Shown here: one piece after another, positions 5,756 through 14,224 of the stretch | How the letters are laid out: each line of letters opens with the position of its first letter | How positions within the stretch are numbered: the first letter of the stretch is position 1 | DNA from: an uncultured Steroidobacter sp. | GTDB taxonomy: Bacteria > Pseudomonadota > Gammaproteobacteria > Steroidobacterales > Steroidobacteraceae | Length of the DNA: 14,695 bases | NCBI GenBank assembly: GCA_946478975.1 | Contig: CAMLEO010000177.1 | Coordinates: 1-14,695 of the forward strand | Direction of reading: 5' to 3' | Notes under the pieces: generated by a model | The model's input: only the letters and a program-made list of their open reading frames with translations | Database searches by the model: none | Told to the model about the DNA's origin: nothing | Position numbers and translations under genes: made by a program

Positions 5756-7213
5756 TCAGCCGCCAGCCTGCATGTGAATCACCAGGTCGATGCGCCGGTT
5801 GCGCGCACGGCCTGCGGCCGTTTCGTTCGTGGCAACGGGGCGCGCTTCGCCATACCCGATCGAGCTGATCTTCTCGGCATCGACGCCGAAATTGCTCACC
5901 AGGTACTGCTTGACCGCGTCCGCACGATCCTGCGACAGGATCAGATTCTGCGAGTCGCTGCCGTTGGCATCGGTGTGGCCTTCGACCACCAGCGACGCGC
6001 CAGGAAACAACGACAGCGCCTGCTGCACCTTCTTCATCAGCGGCCCGCTGCTCGCGTCGATGGTGCTGCGGCCGGAGGGAAAGTTGATGCCCATCAGGGA
6101 CACGACCACATCCTCGCCCTGCCGATACACCTTCGCTTCTTCCGGCGTGAACGAAGCTTCCAGGGTCGCAATGTTTGCTCGCATGCGAGCCTGCGCGTCG
6201 AGCTGCTTCTGTAGCGCGATGCGCTCCTGCGATTCGCCGCCGAGCTTCGACTCCATGCGCTTCAGCTGATTGTTGATCTGCGCGAGCTGCTCCTCGCGAT
6301 CTTCGATCTCCTGCTTGAGCCGACGGATCTCCTGCGTCTTCTGCTGCGCGTATTCGTCCAGCTCTTTCATCGGCCCCTGGTGGCCTTCATCGAAACGCAG
6401 CTCCAGTTCCATATCGGAGGCGACGCGCTGGAGCGGCTCTTCCCACGACAGAATCAACGCTTCGACGCCCGCCTGATCGTCCTTCTCCTGCTGCAACACT
6501 TTCTCGATCTGCTGCGCGAGGTAGATCGCGTGCTTCGCATCGTAACGAGCCTGCGACGCCAGCTTCTTCGGCTGCGCCACGTCGTAACGATTGCGCTGAA
6601 TCTCCTGCTCCGCCTCGCTCAAGTGACGCTTCGCGGACTGCAGCGTGCGCGGCGCATATTTTGCGACCTTTGCTTCATCGGCCTGTGCAATCAATCCCCG
6701 GGCTTCGTTGAGAATCGTGCCTTTGATCGCGATCAGCTCGGCGTCGCGCAACAACACTTCGGCTTCGGCAGCACGCTTCTGTGCGTTCGGCAGGTCGCCG
6801 CTCTCGTTCTCGCGCATCGCTTGCTGGAAGCGTTCGGACGCTTTGGTCCACGCCTCGCCGGACAATTTCGGCGCACCGGCGGCGATGGCATCTTCGCGAG
6901 TCTTGATCACGGCGCTGAGCGTTTGATGAGCACCGTCCGCCACACTGCGGGCGCGTTGCAAAGCCGTTTGGCCTTCCTGCACGCGAGCAGCCACTTTATC
7001 GGGGCTGCGGCCGCGCTCGGCTTCTTTGGTCGCAGCCTGGCTTGCCTGAACGGCACTGGCAAAAGCCTTGGGCGCGAACACATCGAGTTGATCGGCACGG
7101 CCCTTTTCGACCGCGGCGGCAAACGCAGCGGCGTCGGAGTTGCCCGCACCGAATGCCTGGCCGGCGGCCAGGCACAACATGACGGAGGCGATGAACGCGT
7201 GTAATCGAAACAT
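5756..7213 (-). CDS. Exported coiled-coil protein with C-terminal OmpA peptidoglycan-binding domain
   Basis: A 485-residue envelope protein. It starts with a signal peptide (MFRLHAFIASVMLCLAAGQAF, cut near residue 23-24). A long Ala/Glu/Arg/Gln-rich helical region of DUF4398-like character follows, then a predicted coiled coil (about 285-345). An OmpA-like domain spans about 362-482: VVVSLMGINFPSG, GHTDANG with D415, LSQDRADAV with R430, GYGEARPVATN and GRARNRRIDLVI. D415 and R430 correspond to the pair that holds diaminopimelate of peptidoglycan. It probably anchors an outer-membrane or periplasmic structure to the cell wall. The ATG at 7213 is chosen because the signal peptide begins there; the frame is open further upstream but that part looks unlike protein. 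The proA stop is 49 bp upstream, and transcript sharing with proA is possible. Confidence 0.87.
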   Translation of the reverse strand: MFRLHAFIASVMLCLAAGQAFGAGNSDAAAFAAAVEKGRADQLDVFAPKAFASAVQASQAATKEAERGRSPDKVAARVQEGQTALQRARSVADGAHQTLSAVIKTREDAIAAGAPKLSGEAWTKASERFQQAMRENESGDLPNAQKRAAEAEVLLRDAELIAIKGTILNEARGLIAQADEAKVAKYAPRTLQSAKRHLSEAEQEIQRNRYDVAQPKKLASQARYDAKHAIYLAQQIEKVLQQEKDDQAGVEALILSWEEPLQRVASDMELELRFDEGHQGPMKELDEYAQQKTQEIRRLKQEIEDREEQLAQINNQLKRMESKLGGESQERIALQKQLDAQARMRANIATLEASFTPEEAKVYRQGEDVVVSLMGINFPSGRSTIDASSGPLMKKVQQALSLFPGASLVVEGHTDANGSDSQNLILSQDRADAVKQYLVSNFGVDAEKISSIGYGEARPVATNETAAGRARNRRIDLVIHMQAGG

Positions 7214-7262
7214 ACTGCAGTGGGCTCGCGGCAGGCTCGGCCGAAACTTGCGGAAGTATACG

Positions 7263-8549
7263 CTACGGCCGCGTTTGCCCTGTGCCGCGGACCACATACT
7301 TGTAACTGGTCAGCTGCTCGACGCCGACCGGGCCGCGTGCATGGAATTTATCGGTGGAGATGCCGATCTCCGCGCCCATCCCGAACTCGCCTCCATCGGC
7401 AAACTGCGTGGATGCGTTATGCAAAACAATCGCGCTGTCGACGCCCGCCAGAAAGCGCTCGGCCGTTGCGGAATTCGAGGTGACGATGGATTCGGTGTGC
7501 GCCGATCCGTATCTGGCGATGTGCGCCATGGCCTCGTCCACGCCGCTCACGGTTTTGGCCGCGATGATGGGTTCGAGATACTCGGTGTACCAATCCTGCT
7601 CGCCGGCCGGCACGATGCGAGCGTCGAGACTTTGTAACGATTCGTCACCGCGCACTTCGCAGCCCGCGTCCAGCAGCGCCTTGAGCACCGGGCCGGCGGC
7701 GCTGCCTTGGGCGTCGAACAATACCGTTTCGGCGGCTCCGCACACGCCGGTGCGCCGGAGCTTGGCGTTCACGACCACATCGCGAGCCATATTCACATCG
7801 GCATCGCGGTCCACATACACGTGACAATTGCCTTCCAGGTGGCCGATGACCGGCACGCGTGCTTCGGTCTGCACTCGTTCCACCAGGCTGCGGCCGCCCC
7901 GGGGCACGACGACATCGATCACGCCTTTCATGCTCGAAAGCATGTAGCCGACCGCGGCCCGATCGGTGGTCGGCACGATTTGAATCGCCGCTTCCGGCAG
8001 GCCCGCGGCGCGCAGGCCGGCGATCAAACAAACATGAATCGCCTTGGTGGAGTGAATGCTTTCCTTGCCTCCACGCAGAATGACGGCGTTGCCGGACTTC
8101 AAACACAGCGCGCCCGCATCGGCCGTCACATTGGGACGGCTCTCATAAATGATGCCGACGACGCCGAGCGGCACGCGCACGCGCTCGATGCGCAGGCCAT
8201 TCGGACGCGTCCAGCTGGTGATCATGGTGCCGATCGGATCGGGCAGCGCGACGATATCTTCGATGCCTCGCGCCATCGCCTCGATGCGCTGCTCGTTCAA
8301 CGTGAGTCGATCGAGCATGGACGAGGACAAGCCGGCCTGCGTGGCTTGCTCAACATCGATGCGGTTGGCGGCGAGCAGTTCCGGGCGCTGCCGGCGGATC
8401 TCAGCGGCCGCCGCCGTGAGGGCCGCGTTTTTGCTCACGGTGCTCGCTTGAGCCAGTACCTTGGCCGCCGCTCTGGCGGCGCGGCCGAGGCCTTGCATCA
8501 ACTCGGCCACGTCGACGGCGGCCTGAGAAATGGGAGTGGGCGCGTTCAT
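7263..8549 (-). CDS. proA: Glutamate-5-semialdehyde dehydrogenase (gamma-glutamyl phosphate reductase) ProA
   Basis: Second enzyme of proline synthesis, reducing gamma-glutamyl phosphate to glutamate-5-semialdehyde with NADPH; cytoplasmic. The protein has 428 residues against about 417 in E. coli. Recognisable segments are [66 protein letters not shown] with the catalytic cysteine C270, and the C-terminal [19 protein letters not shown] and [20 protein letters not shown]. The start at 8549 fits the family N-terminus. It lies 34 bp after a DUF924 gene on the same strand. Its usual partner proB is not adjacent but appears at 14518-14695, about 6 kb upstream on the same strand. Confidence 0.97.
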   Translation of the reverse strand: MNAPTPISQAAVDVAELMQGLGRAARAAAKVLAQASTVSKNAALTAAAAEIRRQRPELLAANRIDVEQATQAGLSSSMLDRLTLNEQRIEAMARGIEDIVALPDPIGTMITSWTRPNGLRIERVRVPLGVVGIIYESRPNVTADAGALCLKSGNAVILRGGKESIHSTKAIHVCLIAGLRAAGLPEAAIQIVPTTDRAAVGYMLSSMKGVIDVVVPRGGRSLVERVQTEARVPVIGHLEGNCHVYVDRDADVNMARDVVVNAKLRRTGVCGAAETVLFDAQGSAAGPVLKALLDAGCEVRGDESLQSLDARIVPAGEQDWYTEYLEPIIAAKTVSGVDEAMAHIARYGSAHTESIVTSNSATAERFLAGVDSAIVLHNASTQFADGGEFGMGAEIGISTDKFHARGPVGVEQLTSYKYVVRGTGQTRP

Positions 8550-8583
8550 GAATCGATTCTAGCGGTACCCGGCCGCCGCCGTC

Positions 8584-9147
8584 TCAGCCGAACGACGGCT
8601 CGGCTTTCAGGAAGTCCAGCTCCTCGGGCGTGGACGTGCGGCCGAGCACGGCATTGCGGTGGGGGAAACGCCCGAACCGCTCGACGATGCCGTGGTGATG
8701 CCGGGCCCATTTCGAGTCCTCGGCACTGCCGAGCCCGGCGAACAATCGCAGCGACTCTGCCTGCATCGCGCGATCTTCGCTGTGCATGAACGGCATGTAC
8801 AAAAAATGCCGCTCCTGTTCCTTCAGGGCTCGATCCAGGCCCAGCGCCACCGCATGGCGGGCAAGCTCCAGCGCCCGCGCATCGGTCCCGTAAGCCGCCG
8901 CCGACTCGCGAAACAAATTGCGGGGAAACTGATCGAACACGATCACCGCGGCGAGCAGCGAGCGGGCTTCGAGACTCGACGGCAACAGCGGGCTCGCGCG
9001 CAACGTCTCATATAAATGACCGAAGCGTGAACGAATTGCCGCATCCACTTCGGGCGCGCCGTTGAACCAGTCCTCCGGGCGCAGTTCGGTGAACCAGAAA
9101 CGCAACACGTCCTCCGCCCAGGCGGTCGGGGAATTTGGCGCGGACAT
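8584..9147 (-). CDS. DUF924 family protein
   Basis: A 187-residue helical cytoplasmic protein with the hallmarks of DUF924: VLRFWFTELRPEDWF near the N-terminus, VFDQFPRNLFR in the middle, FLYMPFMHSED, and the C-terminal HHGIVERFGRFPHRNAVLGR followed by STPEELDFL. The biochemical function of the family is not established; its fold is thought to be TPR-like. Three ATGs are possible (9174, 9153, 9147). I chose 9147 because GGAA lies six bases upstream and the family homology begins soon after. It may be co-transcribed with proA, which starts 34 bp downstream. Confidence 0.85.
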   Translation of the reverse strand: MSAPNSPTAWAEDVLRFWFTELRPEDWFNGAPEVDAAIRSRFGHLYETLRASPLLPSSLEARSLLAAVIVFDQFPRNLFRESAAAYGTDARALELARHAVALGLDRALKEQERHFLYMPFMHSEDRAMQAESLRLFAGLGSAEDSKWARHHHGIVERFGRFPHRNAVLGRTSTPEELDFLKAEPSFG

Positions 9148-9244
9148 AGGCATTTCCAATGAGGGGTCGTACAAATCTACGTGACTGAACGATCCAAGTT
9201 CCTCGCTCGTGCATTAGGAGTACGCACGAGAGAGGTCCAAGGCG
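9148..9244. promoter_or_regulatory. Divergent intergenic region between the DUF924 and lipase-like genes
   Basis: These 97 bp separate two genes that point away from each other, so both promoters should lie here or inside the flanking starts. AGAGG at 9231-9235 is a ribosome-binding site for the hydrolase gene. I cannot point to convincing -35/-10 pairs. Confidence 0.35.
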
Positions 9245-10810
9245 ATGTTCAACTGGTTCAGATTATTCGTGTTGATCGGTCCCGCTGCAATGCTCGGCGC
9301 GTGCGGCAATAGTGATAACAAGGACGATCGGGACACTGCGCCCGCCGAACCGCCGCCGCCTCCGACCGCGGGCACGCTGATCGAAAGCCCGCCGACGCGG
9401 CTGGTCTCTCTGAACATCGATCAGCTGCTGGCCGCGATCAATGCAACGTCCAGCGGACAACAGATCCTGGATCTGATCGTCGATCCCGAGTGCGGCGTCG
9501 ATGTGCATCAGCTTCGTTACAACACACTCGACCCTGCGTCTCAGCCGACGACGGCCTCGGGTGCATTGATGATTCCCACCGGCAGCAACGCTGCGTGCAC
9601 AGGCGCGCGCCCGATCGTCGTGTATGCGCACGGCACATCAGCCGAAAAGAATTACAACATCGCCAATGTCACCAATCCGGATAACGTCGAAGGCTTGTTG
9701 ATCGCGGCCGCATTCGCTGCGCAAGGTTATATCGTGGTCGCGCCGAACTACGCGGGCTACGATACATCGAGCCTCGCCTATCACCCGTATCTGCATGCGG
9801 ATCAGCAATCCAAAGACACGGTCGATGCGTTGACCGCGGCCCGCAGCGCGCTGCCCACGAGCTTCGCGCCGACGGTGACGGATAACGGCAAGCTGCTCAT
9901 CACCGGCTACTCGCAAGGCGGCTTCGTCGCGATGGCGACGCATCGACGGATGCAAGCGGCAGGCATGACTGTCACGGCATCCGCGCCGATGTCGGGCCCT
10001 TATGCGCTCGCTGCGTTCGGCGACGCTGTGTTTCAGGGCGAAGTCATCGACAGCGCGCCTTTGCTGGTGGGCTGGCTCATGACTGCATATCAGCACATCT
10101 ATGGAAACATTTACGCGAGCCCGACGGACGCGTTCGATCCGCGCTACGCGCCGACGATCGATTCGTTGCTGCCCACGAGTGGCACGCGCTCGCAGCTGTA
10201 CGCGCAAGGTCAGCTGCCTGCGCAGCAACTGTTCAACAGCACGCCGCCGGATCCGGCATACGCGGCGTACACGCCTGCAACTTCTCCAGCGGATCTCGCG
10301 CCCGTGTTCGCACGCGGGTTCGGTCCTGACGCGTTGATCACCAATTCATATCGGCTCGCCTATTTGCAAGATTCGTTGGCGCACCCGGACGGAGGCTTTC
10401 CCACTGCAACGGATGGCATGCCGGCCGCGGCTGCCCAACATCCGCTGCGAGTTGCATTCAAAGCGAACGACCTGCGCAACTGGAGCCCGACCTCGCCGGT
10501 GCTCCTGTGCGCGGGTCACGACGATCCTACCGTGTTGTATTTCAATACCGAGCTGATGCAGAGATATTGGACGTCAGCTGGCGTGACGACGCCGGTTGAA
10601 GTGCTCGACGTCGATGACGAGCCTTCGCTCAACGATCCGCATGCGGGACTGAAGCTCGCATTCAATACCGCGAAGGCAGCTGTCGCAGCATCCGCAGTCG
10701 CTGGCGGAGCTTCGGACGGCGGCGCGATGGCGGTCGCCGAGGCTTATCACAGCGCGCTCGTGCCGCCATTCTGCCTGTCCGCCGTGCAGTCGTACTTCGA
10801 CGGCTTCTGA
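9245..10810 (+). CDS. Lipoprotein alpha/beta hydrolase (lipase/esterase-like)
   Basis: A 521-residue exported hydrolase. The N-terminus is a lipoprotein signal with lipobox LGAC, Cys at residue 20, followed by an acidic and then proline-rich linker (PAEPPPPPTAG). The alpha/beta-hydrolase core shows PIVVYAHGTSAEKNY (oxyanion-hole region), GYIVVAPNYAGYD, and the nucleophile elbow GYSQGG with S223. Likely catalytic partners are D426 or D427 in LLCAGHDDPT and H466 in NDPHAGLK. The insert between elbow and acid is long, as in secreted lipases with a lid. The substrate cannot be read from sequence; an ester or lipid is likely. AGAGG at 9231-9235 supports the ATG at 9245. The DUF1961 gene begins 22 bp downstream and probably shares the transcript. 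Confidence 0.85.
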   Translation: MFNWFRLFVLIGPAAMLGACGNSDNKDDRDTAPAEPPPPPTAGTLIESPPTRLVSLNIDQLLAAINATSSGQQILDLIVDPECGVDVHQLRYNTLDPASQPTTASGALMIPTGSNAACTGARPIVVYAHGTSAEKNYNIANVTNPDNVEGLLIAAAFAAQGYIVVAPNYAGYDTSSLAYHPYLHADQQSKDTVDALTAARSALPTSFAPTVTDNGKLLITGYSQGGFVAMATHRRMQAAGMTVTASAPMSGPYALAAFGDAVFQGEVIDSAPLLVGWLMTAYQHIYGNIYASPTDAFDPRYAPTIDSLLPTSGTRSQLYAQGQLPAQQLFNSTPPDPAYAAYTPATSPADLAPVFARGFGPDALITNSYRLAYLQDSLAHPDGGFPTATDGMPAAAAQHPLRVAFKANDLRNWSPTSPVLLCAGHDDPTVLYFNTELMQRYWTSAGVTTPVEVLDVDDEPSLNDPHAGLKLAFNTAKAAVAASAVAGGASDGGAMAVAEAYHSALVPPFCLSAVQSYFDGF

Positions 10811-10832
10811 CGGCTCGCGTTATGCTCACAGG

Positions 10833-11537
10833 ATGAGGTCACGAGCCACTGTCTTAATCTCAGCACTGTTCGCCACGGTCTGCACCGGCCACGCCGCCGA
10901 GGCGCCCAAGCTCGGCGTCGTGGTCGCGAGCGATGACTTCAAACAGGGGCTGAATCAGTGGGCCATCGAGCTGGAACAGCCCGGGAAGGTTCGCGTCGCG
11001 GATGGCGTGCTCGATATCGACGTTCCCGCGGGAGCGACGCTGTGGTTCAAACACGAACTCAAGGCACCCATTGCGATCGTATTCGAAGCCACTGCCGTCT
11101 CCGCAGGCGGGGCGAACGACCGCGTCAGCGACATGAATACGTTCTGGATGGCGACCAACGAGGGCGAGCCGTCGACGCCGTTCGCGCGTCCACGCAGCGG
11201 CAAGTTCGCTGACTACAACGATCTGCTGACGTATTACGTCGGCCTCGGCGGCAACTCGAACACCACCACGCGCTTTCGACGTTACATCGGCGATCCGGTG
11301 AATCGCCCGCTGCTGCCCGAGCACGACCTGTCGAACCCGGAAGCGCTGCTCGTGCCGAATCACAAACAAACAGTCATGCTGGTCGCCGACGGCGCGCACA
11401 TTGAATACTGGCGCGACGGCGTGCGACTCATTCGCTACGACGACGCCGCTCCATACACGCACGGCTGGTTTGCGATCCGCACCGTGCAGAGTCACTTACG
11501 GATCGAGCGGCTGCGAGCCCACCAGTTACAGCGATAA
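10833..11537 (+). CDS. Exported DUF1961 family protein
   Basis: A 234-residue protein with a signal peptide (MRSRATVLISALFATVCTGHAA, cut near residue 22). The rest fits DUF1961, the family that includes B. subtilis YesU: WAIELEQPGKVRVADGVLDI, ATLWFKHELKAPIAIVFEA, NDRVSDMNTFWMATNEG, YYVGLGGNSNTTTRFRRYIG, RPLLPEHDL and WFAIRTVQSHLRIERLRAH. The family has a jelly-roll, carbohydrate-active-like fold; several members sit in polysaccharide-use loci, but the activity is not known to me for this one. AGG directly abuts the ATG, so initiation may depend on coupling to the hydrolase gene just upstream. Its last 12 bases overlap the 3' end of the convergent ligase gene. Confidence 0.85.
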   Translation: MRSRATVLISALFATVCTGHAAEAPKLGVVVASDDFKQGLNQWAIELEQPGKVRVADGVLDIDVPAGATLWFKHELKAPIAIVFEATAVSAGGANDRVSDMNTFWMATNEGEPSTPFARPRSGKFADYNDLLTYYVGLGGNSNTTTRFRRYIGDPVNRPLLPEHDLSNPEALLVPNHKQTVMLVADGAHIEYWRDGVRLIRYDDAAPYTHGWFAIRTVQSHLRIERLRAHQLQR

Positions 11538-13046
11538 TGTGAACTTCTCGCGCAGCTCGCGTTTCAACACTTTGCCAATAGCGCTGCGCGGCAGTTCGTC
11601 GATCAACTCCACGGCAGCGAGACGCTGAGTCTTGCCGACGCGCTCGTTCACCCATGCCTTGATCTGCTCAGCCGTGTCCGCGCGCCCTTCTTTCAACACA
11701 ACGAAAGCGACTGGCGTCTCGCCCCACGCTCGCGACGGCACGCCGACAACAGCGGCATCGCGCACGGCTTCGTGTTGAAACAACACCGCCTCCAGGTCGC
11801 TGGGATAAATATTGAAGCCGCCGGAGATGATCATGTCCTTGCGACGATCGAGCAGCGTGAGAAAGCCGTCGCTGTCGAAGCGCCCGACGTCGCCGGTGCG
11901 GATGAAACGATTGCCGGCGGCGTCGTACCATTCGGCTTCGGCGGTTTTGTCGGGCTGCTTGAAATAACCTTGCATCATCGCCGGTGAGCGCCCGACCACT
12001 TCGCCGACCTCGCCGACCGGCACCTCGCGGCCTTGCTCGTCGATCAGCCGAATGTCGTGACCGGTGACGGGCTGCCCGACCGTGTGCAGCTTGTTTGGAA
12101 ACTGATGAGCCAGCAGCATGCAGGTGCCGCCGCCTTCGGTCATGCCGTAATACTCGATCAATCCGCCCGGCCAGCGCCGCAGGATGTCCGCTTTCAACGC
12201 AGCCGAGAACGGCGCGCTGGTGCAGAACTTCAGGCGATAGCTGCGCAAGTCATAACGACCGAAATCCGGATGATCCAGCAGGCGCTGGTACTGCACCGGC
12301 ACGAGCATGGCGTGAGTCACGCGATGCCGCTGGGACAGCTCCAGGAACTTCACCGCGTCGAATTTTGGCAGCAGCACGACGGTGCCGCCGCCGGCGAGCG
12401 CCGGAAAGAAACTCACCAGCGTCGTGTTCGAATACAGCGGCGTCGAGCAGATCGTCACCGCGTCGCGGTCGTAACCGAAGTGTCGTGCCCGACGCACGTG
12501 AGCCCAGCGCATGCGATGGGGCTGCACGATGCCCTTCGGCGTGCCGGTCGTTCCTGAGGAATAGATGATATTGAAGGGCGAGTCCGGTTCGACCTGCACG
12601 GCCGTCGGCACGCTGCCGGCCGCAGCCAACCAATCTTCGCTGTCCAGCCGCACCCGTCTCAACGCTGCGACGGCAGCAGATTCCGCCATGCCGCCATCGT
12701 GGAATAAAACCTTCGCCCCGCAATCCACCAACATGGTGACGATTGCATCCCGCGTCGAGGATGGCGCCAACGGCGCAACGGCCACGCCCGCTCGCAACGC
12801 TCCCAGAAACACAGCCGCATATCTCACCGAAGAGGCCGCGCAGATCGCGACAACGTCGCCCGCATGCACCCCATCCCGCTGCAACGACGCAGCCACTCGA
12901 TCCATGAATCCATCGAGCTGACCGTAGTCGAGCGTCTCGTTCTCGTCGATCAACGCCAGGTGGCGCGGACGTTCGCTCGCGTGGGCTCGCACCAGCTCGG
13001 CAATGAGCCCGAATTCCTGCTCCAGCAACGCATCCACTGTGCTCAC
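11526..13046 (-). CDS. AMP-dependent acyl-CoA synthetase/ligase
   Basis: An adenylate-forming enzyme of 506 residues that would activate a carboxylic acid as acyl-AMP and then acyl-CoA. Core motifs are present in order: SSGTTGTPKG (162-171, nucleotide loop), EYYGMTEGGG, IRTGDVGRFDSDGFL, DRRKDMIISGGFNIYP, and PRSAIGKVLKRELRE with the catalytic lysine K492. It is closest to fatty-acid or aromatic-acid CoA ligases; the substrate is not deducible. The start is uncertain: the GTG at 13046 has AGG eight bases upstream and suits the family N-terminus, while a GTG at 13088 would add 14 residues. It is divergent from the SDR gene at 13231. A role in catabolism together with that dehydrogenase is an inference. 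Confidence 0.88.
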   Translation of the reverse strand: MSTVDALLEQEFGLIAELVRAHASERPRHLALIDENETLDYGQLDGFMDRVAASLQRDGVHAGDVVAICAASSVRYAAVFLGALRAGVAVAPLAPSSTRDAIVTMLVDCGAKVLFHDGGMAESAAVAALRRVRLDSEDWLAAAGSVPTAVQVEPDSPFNIIYSSGTTGTPKGIVQPHRMRWAHVRRARHFGYDRDAVTICSTPLYSNTTLVSFFPALAGGGTVVLLPKFDAVKFLELSQRHRVTHAMLVPVQYQRLLDHPDFGRYDLRSYRLKFCTSAPFSAALKADILRRWPGGLIEYYGMTEGGGTCMLLAHQFPNKLHTVGQPVTGHDIRLIDEQGREVPVGEVGEVVGRSPAMMQGYFKQPDKTAEAEWYDAAGNRFIRTGDVGRFDSDGFLTLLDRRKDMIISGGFNIYPSDLEAVLFQHEAVRDAAVVGVPSRAWGETPVAFVVLKEGRADTAEQIKAWVNERVGKTQRLAAVELIDELPRSAIGKVLKRELREKFTLSL

Positions 13047-13230
13047 ATTCGACGCCTGTTGTAACGAAACGTGACACCACAATGCCACAACCGGCGCGGC
13101 GCCAAGTTAGATAAAAGCGGGGCATTGCATTAATTCATACTCGCAGACACACTCGGCCGACGTGAGCGCATCGGCCTGTGCGCACACGATTCCGATCTGC
13201 AAAAACATAAGCATCGCCAGCGGAGCTCTC
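13047..13230. promoter_or_regulatory. Divergent control region between the acyl-CoA ligase and SDR genes
   Basis: An AT-richer stretch (13105-13140, with TTAGATAAAA and TTGCATTAATTC) stands out in GC-rich surroundings and could hold promoters for both directions. AATGCC (13081-13086) and GGCATT (13121-13126) are inverted and 34 bp apart, which could be half-sites of an operator. GGAG at 13222-13225 is the ribosome-binding site of the SDR gene. Confidence 0.35.
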
Positions 13231-14040
13231 ATGAACATTCCCGAACCTGCGGTCGAAGGTCAGCTCAAGGGCAAAGTCGCGTTGGTTACGGGAGCGGCGA
13301 GCGGCATCGGTCGCGCGAGTGCAATCGTATTCGCGCAGGCGGGTGCAAGTGTGGTCGCGCTGGATCGGGCCGGCGAAGTCGAAGATACCGTCGCTTCGAT
13401 TCGCAAGGAGAACGGTCGCGCGCTCGCCATCGTCAGCGACTCGTCGCAGGAATTGAATGTCGCCGCCGCCATCGACACCGCCGTGCGCGAGTTCGGCGCA
13501 CTCGATGTGTGCTTTGCGAACGCAGGCATCAGCGGCGGCTTGGTGCCGTTGCATGAGCAAACACCGGAGCAGTGGACCGAAGTGCTGACCATCAATTTGA
13601 TCGGCACGTTCCTGGCGGTGAAGCACGCGGCGAGAGTGATGACGCCACGCAAGCGTGGTTCGATCGTATGCACGGCGTCGGTCGCAGGCTTGCGCTCGGG
13701 CGCGGGCGGTTCGCCATACAGCGCGAGCAAAGCGGGTGTGATCAGCCTGGTGCAAACCACGGCATATCAATTGGCCGGCAGCGGCGTGCGCATCAACGCG
13801 ATCTGCCCGGGGCTGATCGAAACAGGCATGACCAAACCGATCTTCGAACAAGCGCGTGCCCGTGGCACCGATCACCGCATCGGCCAGTTGAACCCGCTGC
13901 GACGCGCCGGTGCGCCGATCGAAATCGCGCGCATGGCGTTGTTTCTGGCCTCCGACGCCTCCTCATACGTGAACGGCCAGGCGTTTCCAGTCGACGGCGG
14001 CCTGTCGAGCTCGCATCCCATCGTGCCGCCGCGTTTGTAG
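13231..14040 (+). CDS. Short-chain dehydrogenase/reductase (SDR)
   Basis: An NAD(P)-dependent oxidoreductase of 269 residues, classical SDR length. The cofactor motif TGAASGIG is at 20-27, NAG at 97-99, and the catalytic set N97-S150-Y163-K167 is complete (YSASK, with Ser 13 before Tyr). The ICPGLIETGM segment and the C-terminal VNGQAFPVDGG are typical. An Asp in VALDRAG at the end of strand 2 suggests NAD(H) preference. The ATG at 13231 has GGAG five bases upstream; an in-frame start at 13162 gives an extra segment without family similarity. The substrate is unknown; the divergent acyl-CoA ligase suggests a shared catabolic setting. Confidence 0.93.
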   Translation: MNIPEPAVEGQLKGKVALVTGAASGIGRASAIVFAQAGASVVALDRAGEVEDTVASIRKENGRALAIVSDSSQELNVAAAIDTAVREFGALDVCFANAGISGGLVPLHEQTPEQWTEVLTINLIGTFLAVKHAARVMTPRKRGSIVCTASVAGLRSGAGGSPYSASKAGVISLVQTTAYQLAGSGVRINAICPGLIETGMTKPIFEQARARGTDHRIGQLNPLRRAGAPIEIARMALFLASDASSYVNGQAFPVDGGLSSSHPIVPPRL

Positions 14041-14117
14041 CGCGCATGCGCGCGGGTACATGGATGTACCCCGCCGCCAGTGGCGGCGAGCGAGTGACAA
14101 AAGTCGCGCCTTTTGTC
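14041..14117. repeat. Cluster of four consecutive palindromes after the SDR gene
   Basis: Immediately after the SDR stop come CGCGCATGCGCG (14041-14052, perfect palindrome), GGTACAT-GG-ATGTACC (14055-14070), CGCCGCC-AGT-GGCGGCG (14072-14088) and GACAAAAG-TCGCGC-CTTTTGTC (14096-14117). None is followed by a T-run. Four stems in 77 bases is unusual; they may form a structured 3' end, act together as a terminator, or be a dispersed palindromic repeat unit. The rest of the 184-bp gap to 14225 holds an AT-rich TTATATAAG (14156-14164) that could be part of a promoter for the next gene. Confidence 0.5.
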
Positions 14118-14224
14118 GCGAGCACGAGGGTCGTGGCAGGATGCCCGATCCCGAGTTATATAAGCCCCGTTGGAACTGCCGAGAGCGGCGAAGCGTCTCG
14201 TGAGGAACAGCATGGAGAACACTC

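Noticed and set aside
6380..7204. 274-codon plus-strand frame opposite the OmpA-domain gene
   Set aside because: The minus-strand product has a signal peptide and an OmpA domain; this frame looks like Leu/Arg-rich antisense translation.
7707..8789. 360-codon plus-strand frame covering proA and part of the DUF924 gene
   Set aside because: It is antisense to two well-supported genes and its composition (His/Arg/Gly/Ala-rich) has no domain pattern.
12250..13125. 291-codon minus-strand frame overlapping the acyl-CoA ligase in another frame
   Set aside because: The ligase frame has all adenylation motifs; this one is a same-strand frame shadow.
13162..13230. Extended start for the SDR gene
   Set aside because: The added 23 residues look like translated leader, and GGAG precedes the ATG at 13231.
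14041..14117. CRISPR array
   Set aside because: The repeats are different palindromes side by side, not identical repeats with unique spacers.
14131..14148. TGGCAGGATGCC as a sigma-54 promoter before the small membrane protein
   Set aside because: The GC dinucleotide required about 12 bases after the GG is not present, so the -24/-12 pattern fails.
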